Below, piece by piece: positions 37,803 to 46,088 of a stretch of 64,000 bases of DNA. The DNA is from an uncultured Bacteroidota bacterium (GTDB lineage Bacteria; Bacteroidota; Bacteroidia; Flavobacteriales; Flavobacteriaceae). Below the pieces are notes generated by a model, which did no database searches, had not been told where the DNA came from, and saw only the letters and a program-made list of their open reading frames with translations. The stretch lies in assembly GCA_902512755.1 (NCBI GenBank), contig CABXKB010000002.1:50737-114736 (forward strand), in the 5' to 3' direction. Each line of letters begins with the position of its first letter. The stretch's first letter is position 1. The position numbers and the translations under genes were made by a program.

Positions 37803-39992
37803 ATGAATAAGGATGAACTTAAAATTCAACTTAAGAAGCACTTCGGATTTTCTAATTTTAAAGGGCTTCAAGAGCCTGTAATTTTAAACGTCTTACAAAA
37901 AGAAGATTCTTTCGTTATCATGCCCACTGGCGGTGGAAAATCACTCTGTTATCAATTGCCAGCATTGATGAAAAAAGGAACGGCTATTGTGGTTTCACCA
38001 CTTATTGCTCTAATGAAAAATCAAGTAGATGCAATTCGCGGAATTGCATCAGAAAATGGTATAGCCCATGTCTTAAACTCATCTTTAAATAAGACAGAAA
38101 CCACTCAAGTAAAAAATGATATTCTTAGCGGCATCACCAAGTTGCTTTATGTTGCTCCTGAATCTCTTTCTAAAAAAGAAACAATTGATTTTTTTAAATC
38201 TGTTAAAATTTCATTTTTAGCTGTAGATGAGGCTCATTGTATTTCTGAATGGGGACATGATTTCAGACCTGAATACCGGAATCTTAGAGTTATTCTTGAA
38301 CAGTTTGAGCAAAGTATTCCTATTATAGCTTTAACCGCAACAGCAACTCCTAAGGTACAAGAGGATGTTATGAAAAACCTTCGCATATCCAAAGCTAAAG
38401 TATTTAAAGCATCATTTAATCGACCAAATCTTTATTATGAGGTTAGGCCTAAAACTAACCAAGTTGATTCTGATATTATTAAATTCGTAAAGCAAAATAA
38501 CGGTAAATCAGGTATAATTTATTGTTTATCTCGAAAGCGAGTTGAAGAATTGGCACAAACTCTTCAAGTAAATGGAATTAATGCGTTGCCATATCATGCG
38601 GGTTTAGATTCAAAGTCAAGAGTTAGTCATCAAGATTATTTTTTAAAAGATGATTGTGATATTATTGTAGCTACTATTGCATTCGGGATGGGAATAGATA
38701 AACCAGACGTTCGCTTTGTAATTCATCACGATATTCCTAAAAGCATTGAGAGTTATTATCAGGAAACTGGTAGAGCAGGCCGTGACGGTGGAGAAGGACA
38801 TTGTCTAGCATTTTATGCCTACAAAGACATTGAAAAACTACAAAAATTTATGTCAGGTAAGCCTTTAGCTGAACAAGAAATTGGAATGGCTTTATTGGCT
38901 GAAATAGTAGCATATGCTGAAACTTCAATATCACGACGGAGGTTTATTCTTCATTATTTTGGAGAGGAATTTGATAATGAGACAGGTGATGGAGGTGATA
39001 TGGATGATAATATACGTTTTCCTAAAGAGCAGTTTGAAGCAGAAACAGAATTAACCCAATTATTAAACGTCATAATTAAGACCAAAGAAATATACAAAAC
39101 CAATGAGTTGGTTAAAACACTTCAAGGAAAAAAAAATGCAATTATTCAATCTCACAAAACTGATTCTTTAGCAATTTTTGGAAGTGGAGCTGCAAAAGAT
39201 TCAAATTTTTGGATGGCTTTAATAAGACAAGCTATAGTGGCTGGATTTTTAATAAAAGAAGTTGAATCTTATGGTCTGATTCGAATTACAACTAGAGGAA
39301 AATCCTTTTTAAACAAACCTTCAAGTTTTATGATGACCGAAGATCATAAATACGAAGAGCGTGATTTAATACAAATTGTTCAAAACAAACCTCTGGGGGT
39401 TTTGGATAATACTTTAATGCAGCTTTTGATTAGTTTAAGAAAAAAGGTCGCAGAAGCTAACGGGGTTCCTCCTTATGCTGTTTTTCAAGAAAACTCTTTA
39501 GAAGAGATGTGCCTTAAATACCCTATTTCACAAGAGGAATTAATTAATATTAATGGTGTTGGTGAAGGAAAAGCAAAACGTTATGGAGAAAATTTTACAG
39601 AGCTCATAAATAATTATGTTGATGAAAATAATATTATTCGACCCGATGATTTAGTTGTTAAAAGCACAGGAATCAATTCTGCACTTAAGCTTTTTTTAAT
39701 TCAGACTATTGATCGAAAGTTATTACTTGAAGATATTGCAGATGCAAAAGGTATGACTATGGATGAACTCATAACTGAGATGGAGACTATAGTGTTTTCT
39801 GGAACAAGACTTAATATTGACTATTATTTGGAAAATCTTTTAGATGAAGACCAAACAGAAGAGTTGTACGATTATTTTATAGAAGCAAAATCAGATTCAA
39901 TATCTGATGCAATCGATGCTTTTGAAGGGGATTATGAAGAAGAAGAACTTCGTTTATATCGTTTGAAATTTATTAGTGAAATCGCAAATTAA
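37803..39992 (+). CDS. recQ: ATP-dependent DNA helicase RecQ
   Basis: 3'-5' DNA helicase for recombination and fork repair. Walker A PTGGGKS (41-47), DEAH box (142-145, VDEAHCISEW), motif VI QETGRAGRDG (320-329), an RQC region, and an HRDC domain with NINGVGEGKAKRYGENF at about 585-600. The zinc-ribbon cysteines of the RQC region are all replaced: Ser377, Thr394, Gly397 and Met400 occupy the C-x16-C-x2-C-x2-C positions exactly. The 729 residues include a C-terminal extension of about 100 residues after HRDC that is not in E. coli RecQ. Transcribed alone from the region at 37611-37802. Confidence 0.94.
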   Translation: MNKDELKIQLKKHFGFSNFKGLQEPVILNVLQKEDSFVIMPTGGGKSLCYQLPALMKKGTAIVVSPLIALMKNQVDAIRGIASENGIAHVLNSSLNKTETTQVKNDILSGITKLLYVAPESLSKKETIDFFKSVKISFLAVDEAHCISEWGHDFRPEYRNLRVILEQFEQSIPIIALTATATPKVQEDVMKNLRISKAKVFKASFNRPNLYYEVRPKTNQVDSDIIKFVKQNNGKSGIIYCLSRKRVEELAQTLQVNGINALPYHAGLDSKSRVSHQDYFLKDDCDIIVATIAFGMGIDKPDVRFVIHHDIPKSIESYYQETGRAGRDGGEGHCLAFYAYKDIEKLQKFMSGKPLAEQEIGMALLAEIVAYAETSISRRRFILHYFGEEFDNETGDGGDMDDNIRFPKEQFEAETELTQLLNVIIKTKEIYKTNELVKTLQGKKNAIIQSHKTDSLAIFGSGAAKDSNFWMALIRQAIVAGFLIKEVESYGLIRITTRGKSFLNKPSSFMMTEDHKYEERDLIQIVQNKPLGVLDNTLMQLLISLRKKVAEANGVPPYAVFQENSLEEMCLKYPISQEELININGVGEGKAKRYGENFTELINNYVDENNIIRPDDLVVKSTGINSALKLFLIQTIDRKLLLEDIADAKGMTMDELITEMETIVFSGTRLNIDYYLENLLDEDQTEELYDYFIEAKSDSISDAIDAFEGDYEEEELRLYRLKFISEIAN

Positions 39993-39994
39993 AC

Positions 39995-40024
39995 TTCTAT
40001 GATTTATGGGGATTATTATCTTTG
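39995..40024 (+). promoter_or_regulatory. Putative promoter of the dual-family PPIase gene
   Basis: TATCTTTG (40017-40024) matches TAnnTTTG exactly; a TTC at 39995-39997 sits at the 19-base spacing in place of TTG. The box ends 18 bases before ATG 40043 and overlaps the upstream TTG codon, which argues against translation from that TTG. Confidence 0.45.
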
Positions 40025-40042
40025 CCGTTAAACAAAATTATT

Positions 40043-40969
40043 ATGGAAGGCGTATATGCTAAATTTAATACATCTAAGGGGTTAATTTTATTAAAACTTA
40101 CTTATCAAGAGACACCTGGGACAGTAGGAAATTTTGTGAGTTTGGTAGAGGGGACTCAAAAAAATAGTCATAAAAATTCTGGAGAACCATATTATGACGG
40201 TTTAATATTTCATCGAGTTATTCCTGACTTTATGATTCAGGGAGGATGTCCTCAAGGTTCTGGCTCTGGTGGTCCAGGGTATCAGTTCGATGATGAATTT
40301 CACCCAGATTTAAAACATAATCGTGCAGGGACAATGTCAATGGCGAATTCAGGTCCAGGAACAAATGGCAGCCAGTTTTTTATTACACACGGTCCCACTG
40401 ATTGGCTAGATGGGAAACATACTGTTTTCGGTTATATTGTCGAAGGTCAAAATGTTGTAAATAAAATATCTCAAGGTGACACAATCGAATCTGTAACTAT
40501 AAAGTACCATGGGGAAGATGCTGAGAATTGGAATGCACAAGCTGCATTTATTGAGTTTAATGCTAGTGGAAAAGCTAGCCTTAGAGCAGCAGAAAAATTA
40601 GCTGATGAAACTTTAAGTTCACTAACTGAAGGTATGGAAAAAACAGAAAGCGGTTTGTTTTATAATGTTATTAAAGAGGGCAAAGGTATAACGCCATCTA
40701 AAGGTTCAAAAGTTTCTGTGCATTATAAAGGTACACTTATTGATGGAACCGTTTTTGATTCGTCTTATCAACGCAATGAGCCACTTGAGTTTTCAGTAGG
40801 TATAGGTCAAGTGATTAAAGGATGGGACGAAGGAATAATGCTTTTGAATAAAGGAGCTAGTGCTCAATTTGTAATTCCAAGTCATTTGGGCTATGGAGCT
40901 CAAGGTGCTGGTGGAGCTATTCCTCCTAATTCAATTTTAATTTTTGACGTAGAGCTAATTGATTTTTAA
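40043..40969 (+). CDS. Dual-family peptidyl-prolyl isomerase (cyclophilin-FKBP fusion)
   Basis: A 308-residue protein with two PPIase domains in order. Cyclophilin: residues about 1-175, with FHRVIPDFMIQGG, NGSQFFITHGPTDWLDGKHTVFG. FKBP: about 205-308, with VHYKGTLIDGTVFDSS, VIKGWDEGI and SHLGYGAQGAGGAIPPNS. No signal peptide, so cytoplasmic. Fusions of both isomerase families in one chain are known from Flavobacteriia. I start at ATG 40043, not the TTG seven codons upstream, because a promoter box overlaps the latter. It ends with a four-base tail overlap with the redoxin gene. Confidence 0.88.
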   Translation: MEGVYAKFNTSKGLILLKLTYQETPGTVGNFVSLVEGTQKNSHKNSGEPYYDGLIFHRVIPDFMIQGGCPQGSGSGGPGYQFDDEFHPDLKHNRAGTMSMANSGPGTNGSQFFITHGPTDWLDGKHTVFGYIVEGQNVVNKISQGDTIESVTIKYHGEDAENWNAQAAFIEFNASGKASLRAAEKLADETLSSLTEGMEKTESGLFYNVIKEGKGITPSKGSKVSVHYKGTLIDGTVFDSSYQRNEPLEFSVGIGQVIKGWDEGIMLLNKGASAQFVIPSHLGYGAQGAGGAIPPNSILIFDVELIDF

Positions 40970-41550
40970 TTTTGTTTCTCAGGAATATTTCCAGGATGCC
41001 ATTTAATGCTGCAGCCTAAACTAGGGTACTGCAAATTTGACAGCTGTGGAGCTTTTTTGAGCATAAAATTAGAAGCTTGGTGCAAATCCTTTCCATTAAC
41101 AGGAATCTGATTTCCAGGTCTCGATTCGTCATAGCGCCCTCTATAAGCTAGCTTTAATTGGTCATCAAATAGATAAAAATCAGGTGTACAAGCGGCTTGG
41201 AAGCTTTTCGCAATTACTTGACTTTTATCATACAGATAAGGGAAAGTAAATTTATTTAATAAGGCTGTTTGTTTCATTTCTTCAGGACCATCTTGTGGAT
41301 GAGTATCAATACTATTACTTGATATAGCTATGGTTTCAATTCCTTTTTTAGAGAAATCTATTGCCGTTTTAATGATGCCATTCAAAAGGTGAATCACATA
41401 AGGGCAATGATTACACATAAAAATGATCAAAGTGCCTTTTTCCCCTTTTAGTTTTTCTAAATCTGCTATTTGATCATTAACTACATTAGGTAAGGAAAAG
41501 TTTGGGGATTTAGTCCCCAAAGGGAGCATGTAGGATTCTACTAGAGCCAT
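40966..41550 (-). CDS. Thioredoxin-like (AhpC/TSA-type) redoxin
   Basis: A 194-residue redoxin with a resolving CxxC pair, Cys46 and Cys49, in MCNHCPY. The N-terminal PNFSLPNVVND strand and the later TPDFYLFD and YRGRYDES blocks recall the AhpC/TSA and thioredoxin-like families. No signal peptide, so cytoplasmic. The substrate is not known; a role in peroxide or disulfide reduction is inferred. It is a single gene divergent from csaA. Confidence 0.8.
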   Translation of the reverse strand: MALVESYMLPLGTKSPNFSLPNVVNDQIADLEKLKGEKGTLIIFMCNHCPYVIHLLNGIIKTAIDFSKKGIETIAISSNSIDTHPQDGPEEMKQTALLNKFTFPYLYDKSQVIAKSFQAACTPDFYLFDDQLKLAYRGRYDESRPGNQIPVNGKDLHQASNFMLKKAPQLSNLQYPSLGCSIKWHPGNIPEKQN

Positions 41551-41582
41551 AAATATGTATATTAATCTGACTTTAAATGTAG

Positions 41583-41590
41583 TATTTTTG
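41583..41590 (+). promoter_or_regulatory. -7 box upstream of the csaA-like gene
   Basis: TATTTTTG matches TAnnTTTG exactly and ends 18 bases before the ATG at 41609. A TTA rather than TTG lies 18 bases upstream of it. Confidence 0.45.
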
Positions 41591-41608
41591 AATATATTTA
41601 AATAAATA

Positions 41609-41935
41609 ATGATAGACTATTCTACTTTTGAAAAACTTGATCTACGAGTTGGAACCATTTTAATTGCAAAAGACTTTCCGAAGGCAAAAAAACCTGCCTA
41701 TCAATTGGAAATTGATTTTGGACCAATCGGTATTCTTAAGTCTTCTGCACAAATTACAAATCGTTACAGTCCTAAAGAGCTAATTGGAAAACAAATCATA
41801 GCTATAGTTAATATAGGAATAAGAAAAATAGCTGATTTCGAAAGTCAATGTTTGATTCTAGGAGCTACAGATGATAGAGGAGTTATTCTTTTGACTCCTG
41901 AAATTAAAATTCCAAATGGAAAACAAGTCCTATAA
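41609..41935 (+). CDS. csaA: CsaA-like tRNA-binding (EMAP) domain protein
   Basis: A stand-alone OB-fold domain of the CsaA/EMAP-II/methionyl-tRNA-synthetase C-terminal type, 108 residues. The FEKLDLRVGTI start, the SSAQITNRYSP block and the VNIGIRKIADFESQCLILGA block are all diagnostic. CsaA proteins bind tRNA and act as chaperones related to export in Bacillus; the role in this lineage is only inferred. Divergent from the redoxin gene, with its own putative -7 box. Confidence 0.87.
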   Translation: MIDYSTFEKLDLRVGTILIAKDFPKAKKPAYQLEIDFGPIGILKSSAQITNRYSPKELIGKQIIAIVNIGIRKIADFESQCLILGATDDRGVILLTPEIKIPNGKQVL

Positions 41936-41992
41936 ATTATGATTTTAATAACATTCAAATAAATAACAAATATTGTATGCCATTTTAAAAAT

Positions 41993-42328
41993 TTATTCAG
42001 AATTTAAATTGATGTTATTAGAAGAATAGTTCTTCTGATGACGTTCACTTATTACCTCTTGGCCTCTATTATCGAATATATAAGCTATAGTTTCATTTAA
42101 AAAATTTGAAAAATTTTCAAAATCTTCTTTGTAAATATATATTTTATGTTTTTTGTAGTAATAAGTATCGTCTTCGTTTGTAAATTTTTTACTCTCAGTT
42201 ATAGTTAAATAGTAATCACTAGCTTTTGTTTCTCTGACATCAAAAAAATATGTTCTTCTTCCAGCTCTAAGTACCTTGGAAAAGATTTCTTCTTGATTTA
42301 CATCTAAATTATTTAACATTTTATTCAA
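41993..42328 (-). CDS. PUR-alpha-like protein, DUF3276 family
   Basis: A 111-residue protein with a PUR repeat-like core: AGRRTYFFDVRETKASDYYLTITESKKF followed by the HKIYIYKEDFENFSNFL helix (shown here in pieces of a continuous stretch at about 22-85). The arrangement beta-beta-beta-beta-alpha is the Whirly-like fold of PUR-alpha, which binds single-stranded DNA or RNA. Borrelia EbfG/BpuR is a related regulator. The C-terminal tail is basic and Asn/Ser-rich. It is 51 bases downstream of the ABC gene on the same strand. Family assignment is firm, role unknown. Confidence 0.85.
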   Translation of the reverse strand: MNKMLNNLDVNQEEIFSKVLRAGRRTYFFDVRETKASDYYLTITESKKFTNEDDTYYYKKHKIYIYKEDFENFSNFLNETIAYIFDNRGQEVISERHQKNYSSNNINLNSE

Positions 42329-42379
42329 TTGTTTTTTATTGTATTAGACAATTTTATTAAAAAAAATAATCAAAACAAA

Positions 42380-44134
42380 TTATTTAACCCCGTCAGTTTG
42401 TTGTTTTTCAAATAATTCTTTGTAATAGCCCTCAAGGTCAATTAAATATGAGTGTTTGCCTTGTTGAACAATTTTGCCATTTTCGAAAACAATAATTTTA
42501 TCAGCGTGTTTTAAGGATGAAATTCTGTGACTTACAATTAGAGTTGTTTTATTTCCTGAAATCTTTTTAAGATTATTTAAGATCTCTTCTTCTGTGTCAT
42601 TATCAACTGCAGAAAGACAATCATCTAACAACAAAATTTTAGAACCTCTAATCAGTGCTCTTGCAATTGATATTCGTTGAATTTGGCCACCTGAAATGTT
42701 AACACCACGCTCACCTAGTAAAGTTTCATAGCCATTGGTAAAACTTATTATATTTTCGTGAACAGCGGCATTATTACTTGCTTCTTTGATATCTTTTAAG
42801 TCAATTTCTTGTGCCCCAAAACGAATATTATTTTCAATACTTTCAGAAAAAAGAAAAGCATTTTGAGGAATATACCCAATGTTTCCCCTAATTTGATCTA
42901 AGGTGTATTCTTTTATGTCTATTCCATCTAAACTAATTGTACCTTTAGATGGATCATAAAGTCTACAAATCAGATCTAACATTGAAGATTTTCCAGATCC
43001 GATATTTCCAATTATGCCTATGGTACTTCCCGCAGAAATTTTGATACTTACATCTTTTAAAGCTTCAATTTGCGTTTCAGGATATATTAAGGATACATTT
43101 TTAAGTTCAATTTCACCCTTAATAAATTTATTTACTCCTTTTCCATCACTTATTTCAGGTTGTTCTTTTAAAAAAGCATTAATTCTTTTCTGTGAGGCCT
43201 CTGCTTGCTGAACTATAGAAGTTATCCAACCTACAACAGCGACAGGCCAAGTAAGCATATTTACATAAATTATAAATTCAGCAAGCACTCCGATTTCAAT
43301 CTCATTATTTATGTATTGATTTCCACCTATATAAATAACAATTAAATTACTGCAGCCAATTAATAAAATCATAAGTGGGAAAAACCAGGCTTGCACCTTT
43401 ACAAGAGACATGTTTTTTTGATAACTTTCGACGGCTAGATCATTAAAGCCTTTATATATTATATTCTGTAAATTATAGGATTTAATAACGGCTATTCCGC
43501 TAAAACTCTCTTGTGCACTAGAAGACATATTAGATAAAACCTCTTGAACTAAAGTGCTTTTTACATTTATAACACGACTCAATTTATATATCGTAAACGA
43601 TAATATAGGAAGTGGTAAGATTGTATATAATGTAAGAATTGGAGCGATACTTATCATGTATGAAATTACTATTATAAATAGCGAAACAGTATTTATGCTA
43701 TACATGAAAGCTGGACCCACGTACATTCTTACTTTACCTACGTCCTCACTGATCCTATTCATTAAATCTCCTGTTTTATTGTTTTTATAAAAACGTTGTG
43801 TTAACTTTTGATAATGCCAAAAAATTTCATTTTTTAAATCAAATTCAATAAAGCGAGACACATTGATTATTGTTTGACGCATTAAAAAAGTAAAAAAACC
43901 AGAAACTAAAGTAGCGCCTATAATGATTAGAATATTGATCATTAAAATATATTGAATTTTCTCAAAATTAGGATTTTCTAATTGAAGGTATTTTTCTACA
44001 GCAGTTAGTGAGTTTCCAATCAATCGAGGAGCAAATAGGGAGAAAATCCTTGCAATTACTGTAATCAAGAATCCTAGAAAGAGTTTAGTTCGGTATTTGT
44101 AAAAGTATTTATTAAGGTATTTAAGTGCTTTCAT
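42380..44134 (-). CDS. ABC exporter half-transporter, MdlA/TM287-like
   Basis: A 584-residue fusion of a six-helix membrane domain (about 15-310) and an ATPase domain. Walker A is GNIGSGKS (376-383), the signature ISGGQ (481-485), and the H-loop is LIVSHR. The catalytic-glutamate position after Walker B is Asp505 (LLLDDCLSAVD), as in the degenerate half of heterodimeric exporters such as TM287 or MdlA, so a partner subunit would be expected; none is adjacent. I start at ATG 44134; a TTG seven codons upstream is less likely. Substrate is unknown (lipid or drug). Confidence 0.83.
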   Translation of the reverse strand: MKALKYLNKYFYKYRTKLFLGFLITVIARIFSLFAPRLIGNSLTAVEKYLQLENPNFEKIQYILMINILIIIGATLVSGFFTFLMRQTIINVSRFIEFDLKNEIFWHYQKLTQRFYKNNKTGDLMNRISEDVGKVRMYVGPAFMYSINTVSLFIIVISYMISIAPILTLYTILPLPILSFTIYKLSRVINVKSTLVQEVLSNMSSSAQESFSGIAVIKSYNLQNIIYKGFNDLAVESYQKNMSLVKVQAWFFPLMILLIGCSNLIVIYIGGNQYINNEIEIGVLAEFIIYVNMLTWPVAVVGWITSIVQQAEASQKRINAFLKEQPEISDGKGVNKFIKGEIELKNVSLIYPETQIEALKDVSIKISAGSTIGIIGNIGSGKSSMLDLICRLYDPSKGTISLDGIDIKEYTLDQIRGNIGYIPQNAFLFSESIENNIRFGAQEIDLKDIKEASNNAAVHENIISFTNGYETLLGERGVNISGGQIQRISIARALIRGSKILLLDDCLSAVDNDTEEEILNNLKKISGNKTTLIVSHRISSLKHADKIIVFENGKIVQQGKHSYLIDLEGYYKELFEKQQTDGVK

Positions 44135-44254
44135 GGAACACTCAAAGGTAATCAAATGGAGATGTATAAATTAATTCAATAGTAAAACTTTCTGAAACTT
44201 TAAACTGTTGATTAACATTATTGATTTAATTTAGTAATTCAAAAGTTCTTATAC

Positions 44255-45199
44255 ATGCTTACTCGTCGACACATACGTATTAAGGTCATGCAATCTGTTT
44301 ATTCATTTAACCTCGGTAAAGGGAAAAAACTTGAAGATGAAATTGTTTTTTTTAAGAAAAGTGTGGATGAAACTTACGATTTGTATCTTCTTATGCTTGC
44401 ACTTTTTAAGTCAATAAAACAATATGTTAATGAACAACTTCTTGCTTACAATAAACATCAGATCATAAGAGACGAGAAACACCTTAAGCTAAAACGTTTA
44501 TCTGAGAATCGTTTTCTTAATTTTATAAATGAACATATTGTTTTAAATAAACATATAGAAAATAAAAAATTCATACGCTGGGATTTAGAATTTATTTTCA
44601 TAAAGGACTTGGTGGAAGAAATGATTTCTAGAAAAGAATTTGAAACATATCTATTAAACGATAGACCATCAGAAAAAGATGATTTACGGTGGTTGATTAA
44701 GTCTTTTAAAAACACCATTGCCCCGTCATCATACTTATATAAATATATAGAGGATCATAACTTAACTTGGTCAGATGATTTGCCTCTTATTAATACTTTT
44801 ATTTTGAAAACACTTAAGCAACTCAGTTTAGATAATTCTCAAAGCTTGAAATTTTCAAAATCAATTGAAAGTGTTGATGATTTAGAGTTTGGAATTGAGC
44901 TTCTAAAAAAAGCCATTTTGGAGGAAGAAAAATTATTAAAAGAACTGGAAGGAAAGACTCCCAATTGGGAGGCTGAAAGAATAGCGCAGATGGATCAAGT
45001 CATTTTGAAAATAGCTATAGCTGAATTACTTTATTTCCCTAATATACCAATTAAGGTTTCACTTAATGAATATTTAGAAATATCAAAGGACTATTCAACT
45101 CCTAATAGTAATAATTTCATTAATGGAGTATTAGATAAATTAGTCCGTGAATTTATTGATGAAAAACGAATGATCAAACAAGGAAGAGGCTTGCTGTAA
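44255..45199 (+). CDS. nusB: Transcription antitermination protein NusB, long form
   Basis: NusB-fold RNA-binding protein. The N-terminal MLTRRHIRIKVMQSVYSF block and the C-terminal WEAERIAQMDQVILKIAIAELLYFPNIPIKVSLNEYLEISKDYS block are diagnostic; the C-terminal half (about 190-310) holds most of the NusB core. At 314 residues it is twice the E. coli length because of a central, charged insertion (about 30-180) seen in Bacteroidota NusB. It probably acts in rRNA antitermination with NusE. Divergent from the ABC gene; downstream DUF1573 has its own promoter. Confidence 0.92.
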   Translation: MLTRRHIRIKVMQSVYSFNLGKGKKLEDEIVFFKKSVDETYDLYLLMLALFKSIKQYVNEQLLAYNKHQIIRDEKHLKLKRLSENRFLNFINEHIVLNKHIENKKFIRWDLEFIFIKDLVEEMISRKEFETYLLNDRPSEKDDLRWLIKSFKNTIAPSSYLYKYIEDHNLTWSDDLPLINTFILKTLKQLSLDNSQSLKFSKSIESVDDLEFGIELLKKAILEEEKLLKELEGKTPNWEAERIAQMDQVILKIAIAELLYFPNIPIKVSLNEYLEISKDYSTPNSNNFINGVLDKLVREFIDEKRMIKQGRGLL

Positions 45200-45220
45200 T
45201 CACTTTTTTTATTATTTTTG
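45191..45220 (+). promoter_or_regulatory. Bacteroidota-type promoter of the DUF1573-yajC unit
   Basis: TTG (45191-45193), 19 bases, TATTTTTG (45213-45220): an exact -33/-7 match with ideal spacing. The -33 box lies in the last codons of nusB, and the -7 box ends 20 bases before the DUF1573 ATG. Confidence 0.6.
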
Positions 45221-45240
45221 ATAATATTTAAAACAAAAAA

Positions 45241-45738
45241 ATGAAAAAATTATTAATCATTTGCATTGCTCTTTCTTTTACTGCTTTCAATGCTTGTCAA
45301 GATAGCTCTGCTAAGAAAATAAACAACTCTAATACTTCTGCTTCAACGGAAAAATCACCAACAGCAGATGGACCAATAATGACATTCGATAAGATCACTC
45401 ATGATTTTGGAACAATTAACGAAGGCGATCGTGTAACGACAAAATTTTCTTTTACAAATACAGGAAATTCAGATTTAATAATCGTGGATGCTAGGGGAAG
45501 TTGTGGATGTACAGTTCCTGAGTATCCAAAGAATACTCCTATAGCTCCTGGTCAATCTCAAACTATTACTGTTAATTTTGATTCAAGTAATAAGCCTGGA
45601 ATTCAGCAGAAATCTGTTACTCTTTCAGCTAATACTACGTCTGGTAGAGAAATGCTTAGAATTAAGGCAAATGTAACTCCTGATCCATTAAAGCAGAAGC
45701 AACGCGATGCCCAAGCAAAAGCTCGTCAACAAAATTAA
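45241..45738 (+). CDS. DUF1573 lipoprotein
   Basis: A 165-residue lipoprotein. The signal peptide ends with Phe-Asn-Ala-Cys and lipidation is expected at Cys19. A Ser/Thr/Asn-rich linker follows, then a DUF1573 (ASPM/SPD-2/Hydin-like immunoglobulin) domain at about 45-150: FDKITHDFGTINEG, FTNTGNSDLIIVDARGSCGCTVPEYP. The Cys-Gly-Cys in the middle (SCGCTVP) is a family hallmark. The C-terminus is a short basic tail. Function is not established. It is 13 bases before yajC, with an exact promoter upstream. Confidence 0.87.
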   Translation: MKKLLIICIALSFTAFNACQDSSAKKINNSNTSASTEKSPTADGPIMTFDKITHDFGTINEGDRVTTKFSFTNTGNSDLIIVDARGSCGCTVPEYPKNTPIAPGQSQTITVNFDSSNKPGIQQKSVTLSANTTSGREMLRIKANVTPDPLKQKQRDAQAKARQQN

Positions 45739-45750
45739 ATACATAAAATA

Positions 45751-46047
45751 ATGTCAGAAGGTTTATCAGGGCAACTTCCATTTTTGCTCTTAATGCTTGT
45801 GGTATTTTTCTTTTTTATCATCTTACCACAACAAAGAAGACAAAAAAAGGAAAAAAACTTTATGAACTCCATTAAAAAAGGAGACCGTATTATAACTAAA
45901 AGTGGAGTCCATGCCAAAATCATGGAATTGAATGATAAAGATAACACTTGCATTGTTGAGACATTGGCTGGAAAACTAAAAATTGAACGTTCAGCAATTT
46001 CATTAGACATGAGTTCGAAGTTAAATTCTCCACCTGCGAAAAAATAA
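45751..46047 (+). CDS. yajC: Preprotein translocase accessory subunit YajC
   Basis: Small inner-membrane protein of the SecDF-YajC complex. A single hydrophobic helix at about 7-29 is followed by a positively charged stretch (PQQRRQKKEKNF) and the cytoplasmic domain KKGDRIITKSGVHAKIMELND typical of YajC. The 98 residues are normal. secD/secF are not adjacent. Transcribed with the DUF1573 gene 12 bases upstream and terminated by the hairpin at 46056-46082. Confidence 0.92.
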   Translation: MSEGLSGQLPFLLLMLVVFFFFIILPQQRRQKKEKNFMNSIKKGDRIITKSGVHAKIMELNDKDNTCIVETLAGKLKIERSAISLDMSSKLNSPPAKK

Positions 46048-46055
46048 TTTATTTT

Positions 46056-46082
46056 AATCCCGCTTAACGCGGGATTTTTTTT
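46056..46082 (+). terminator. Rho-independent terminator after yajC, abutting pyrD
   Basis: AATCCCGC (46056-46063) pairs perfectly with GCGGGATT (46069-46076) around a five-base loop and is followed by eight T. The T-run ends six bases before the pyrD ATG at 46089, so the element could also act as an attenuator of pyrD. Confidence 0.85.
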
Positions 46083-46088
46083 AGTCAT

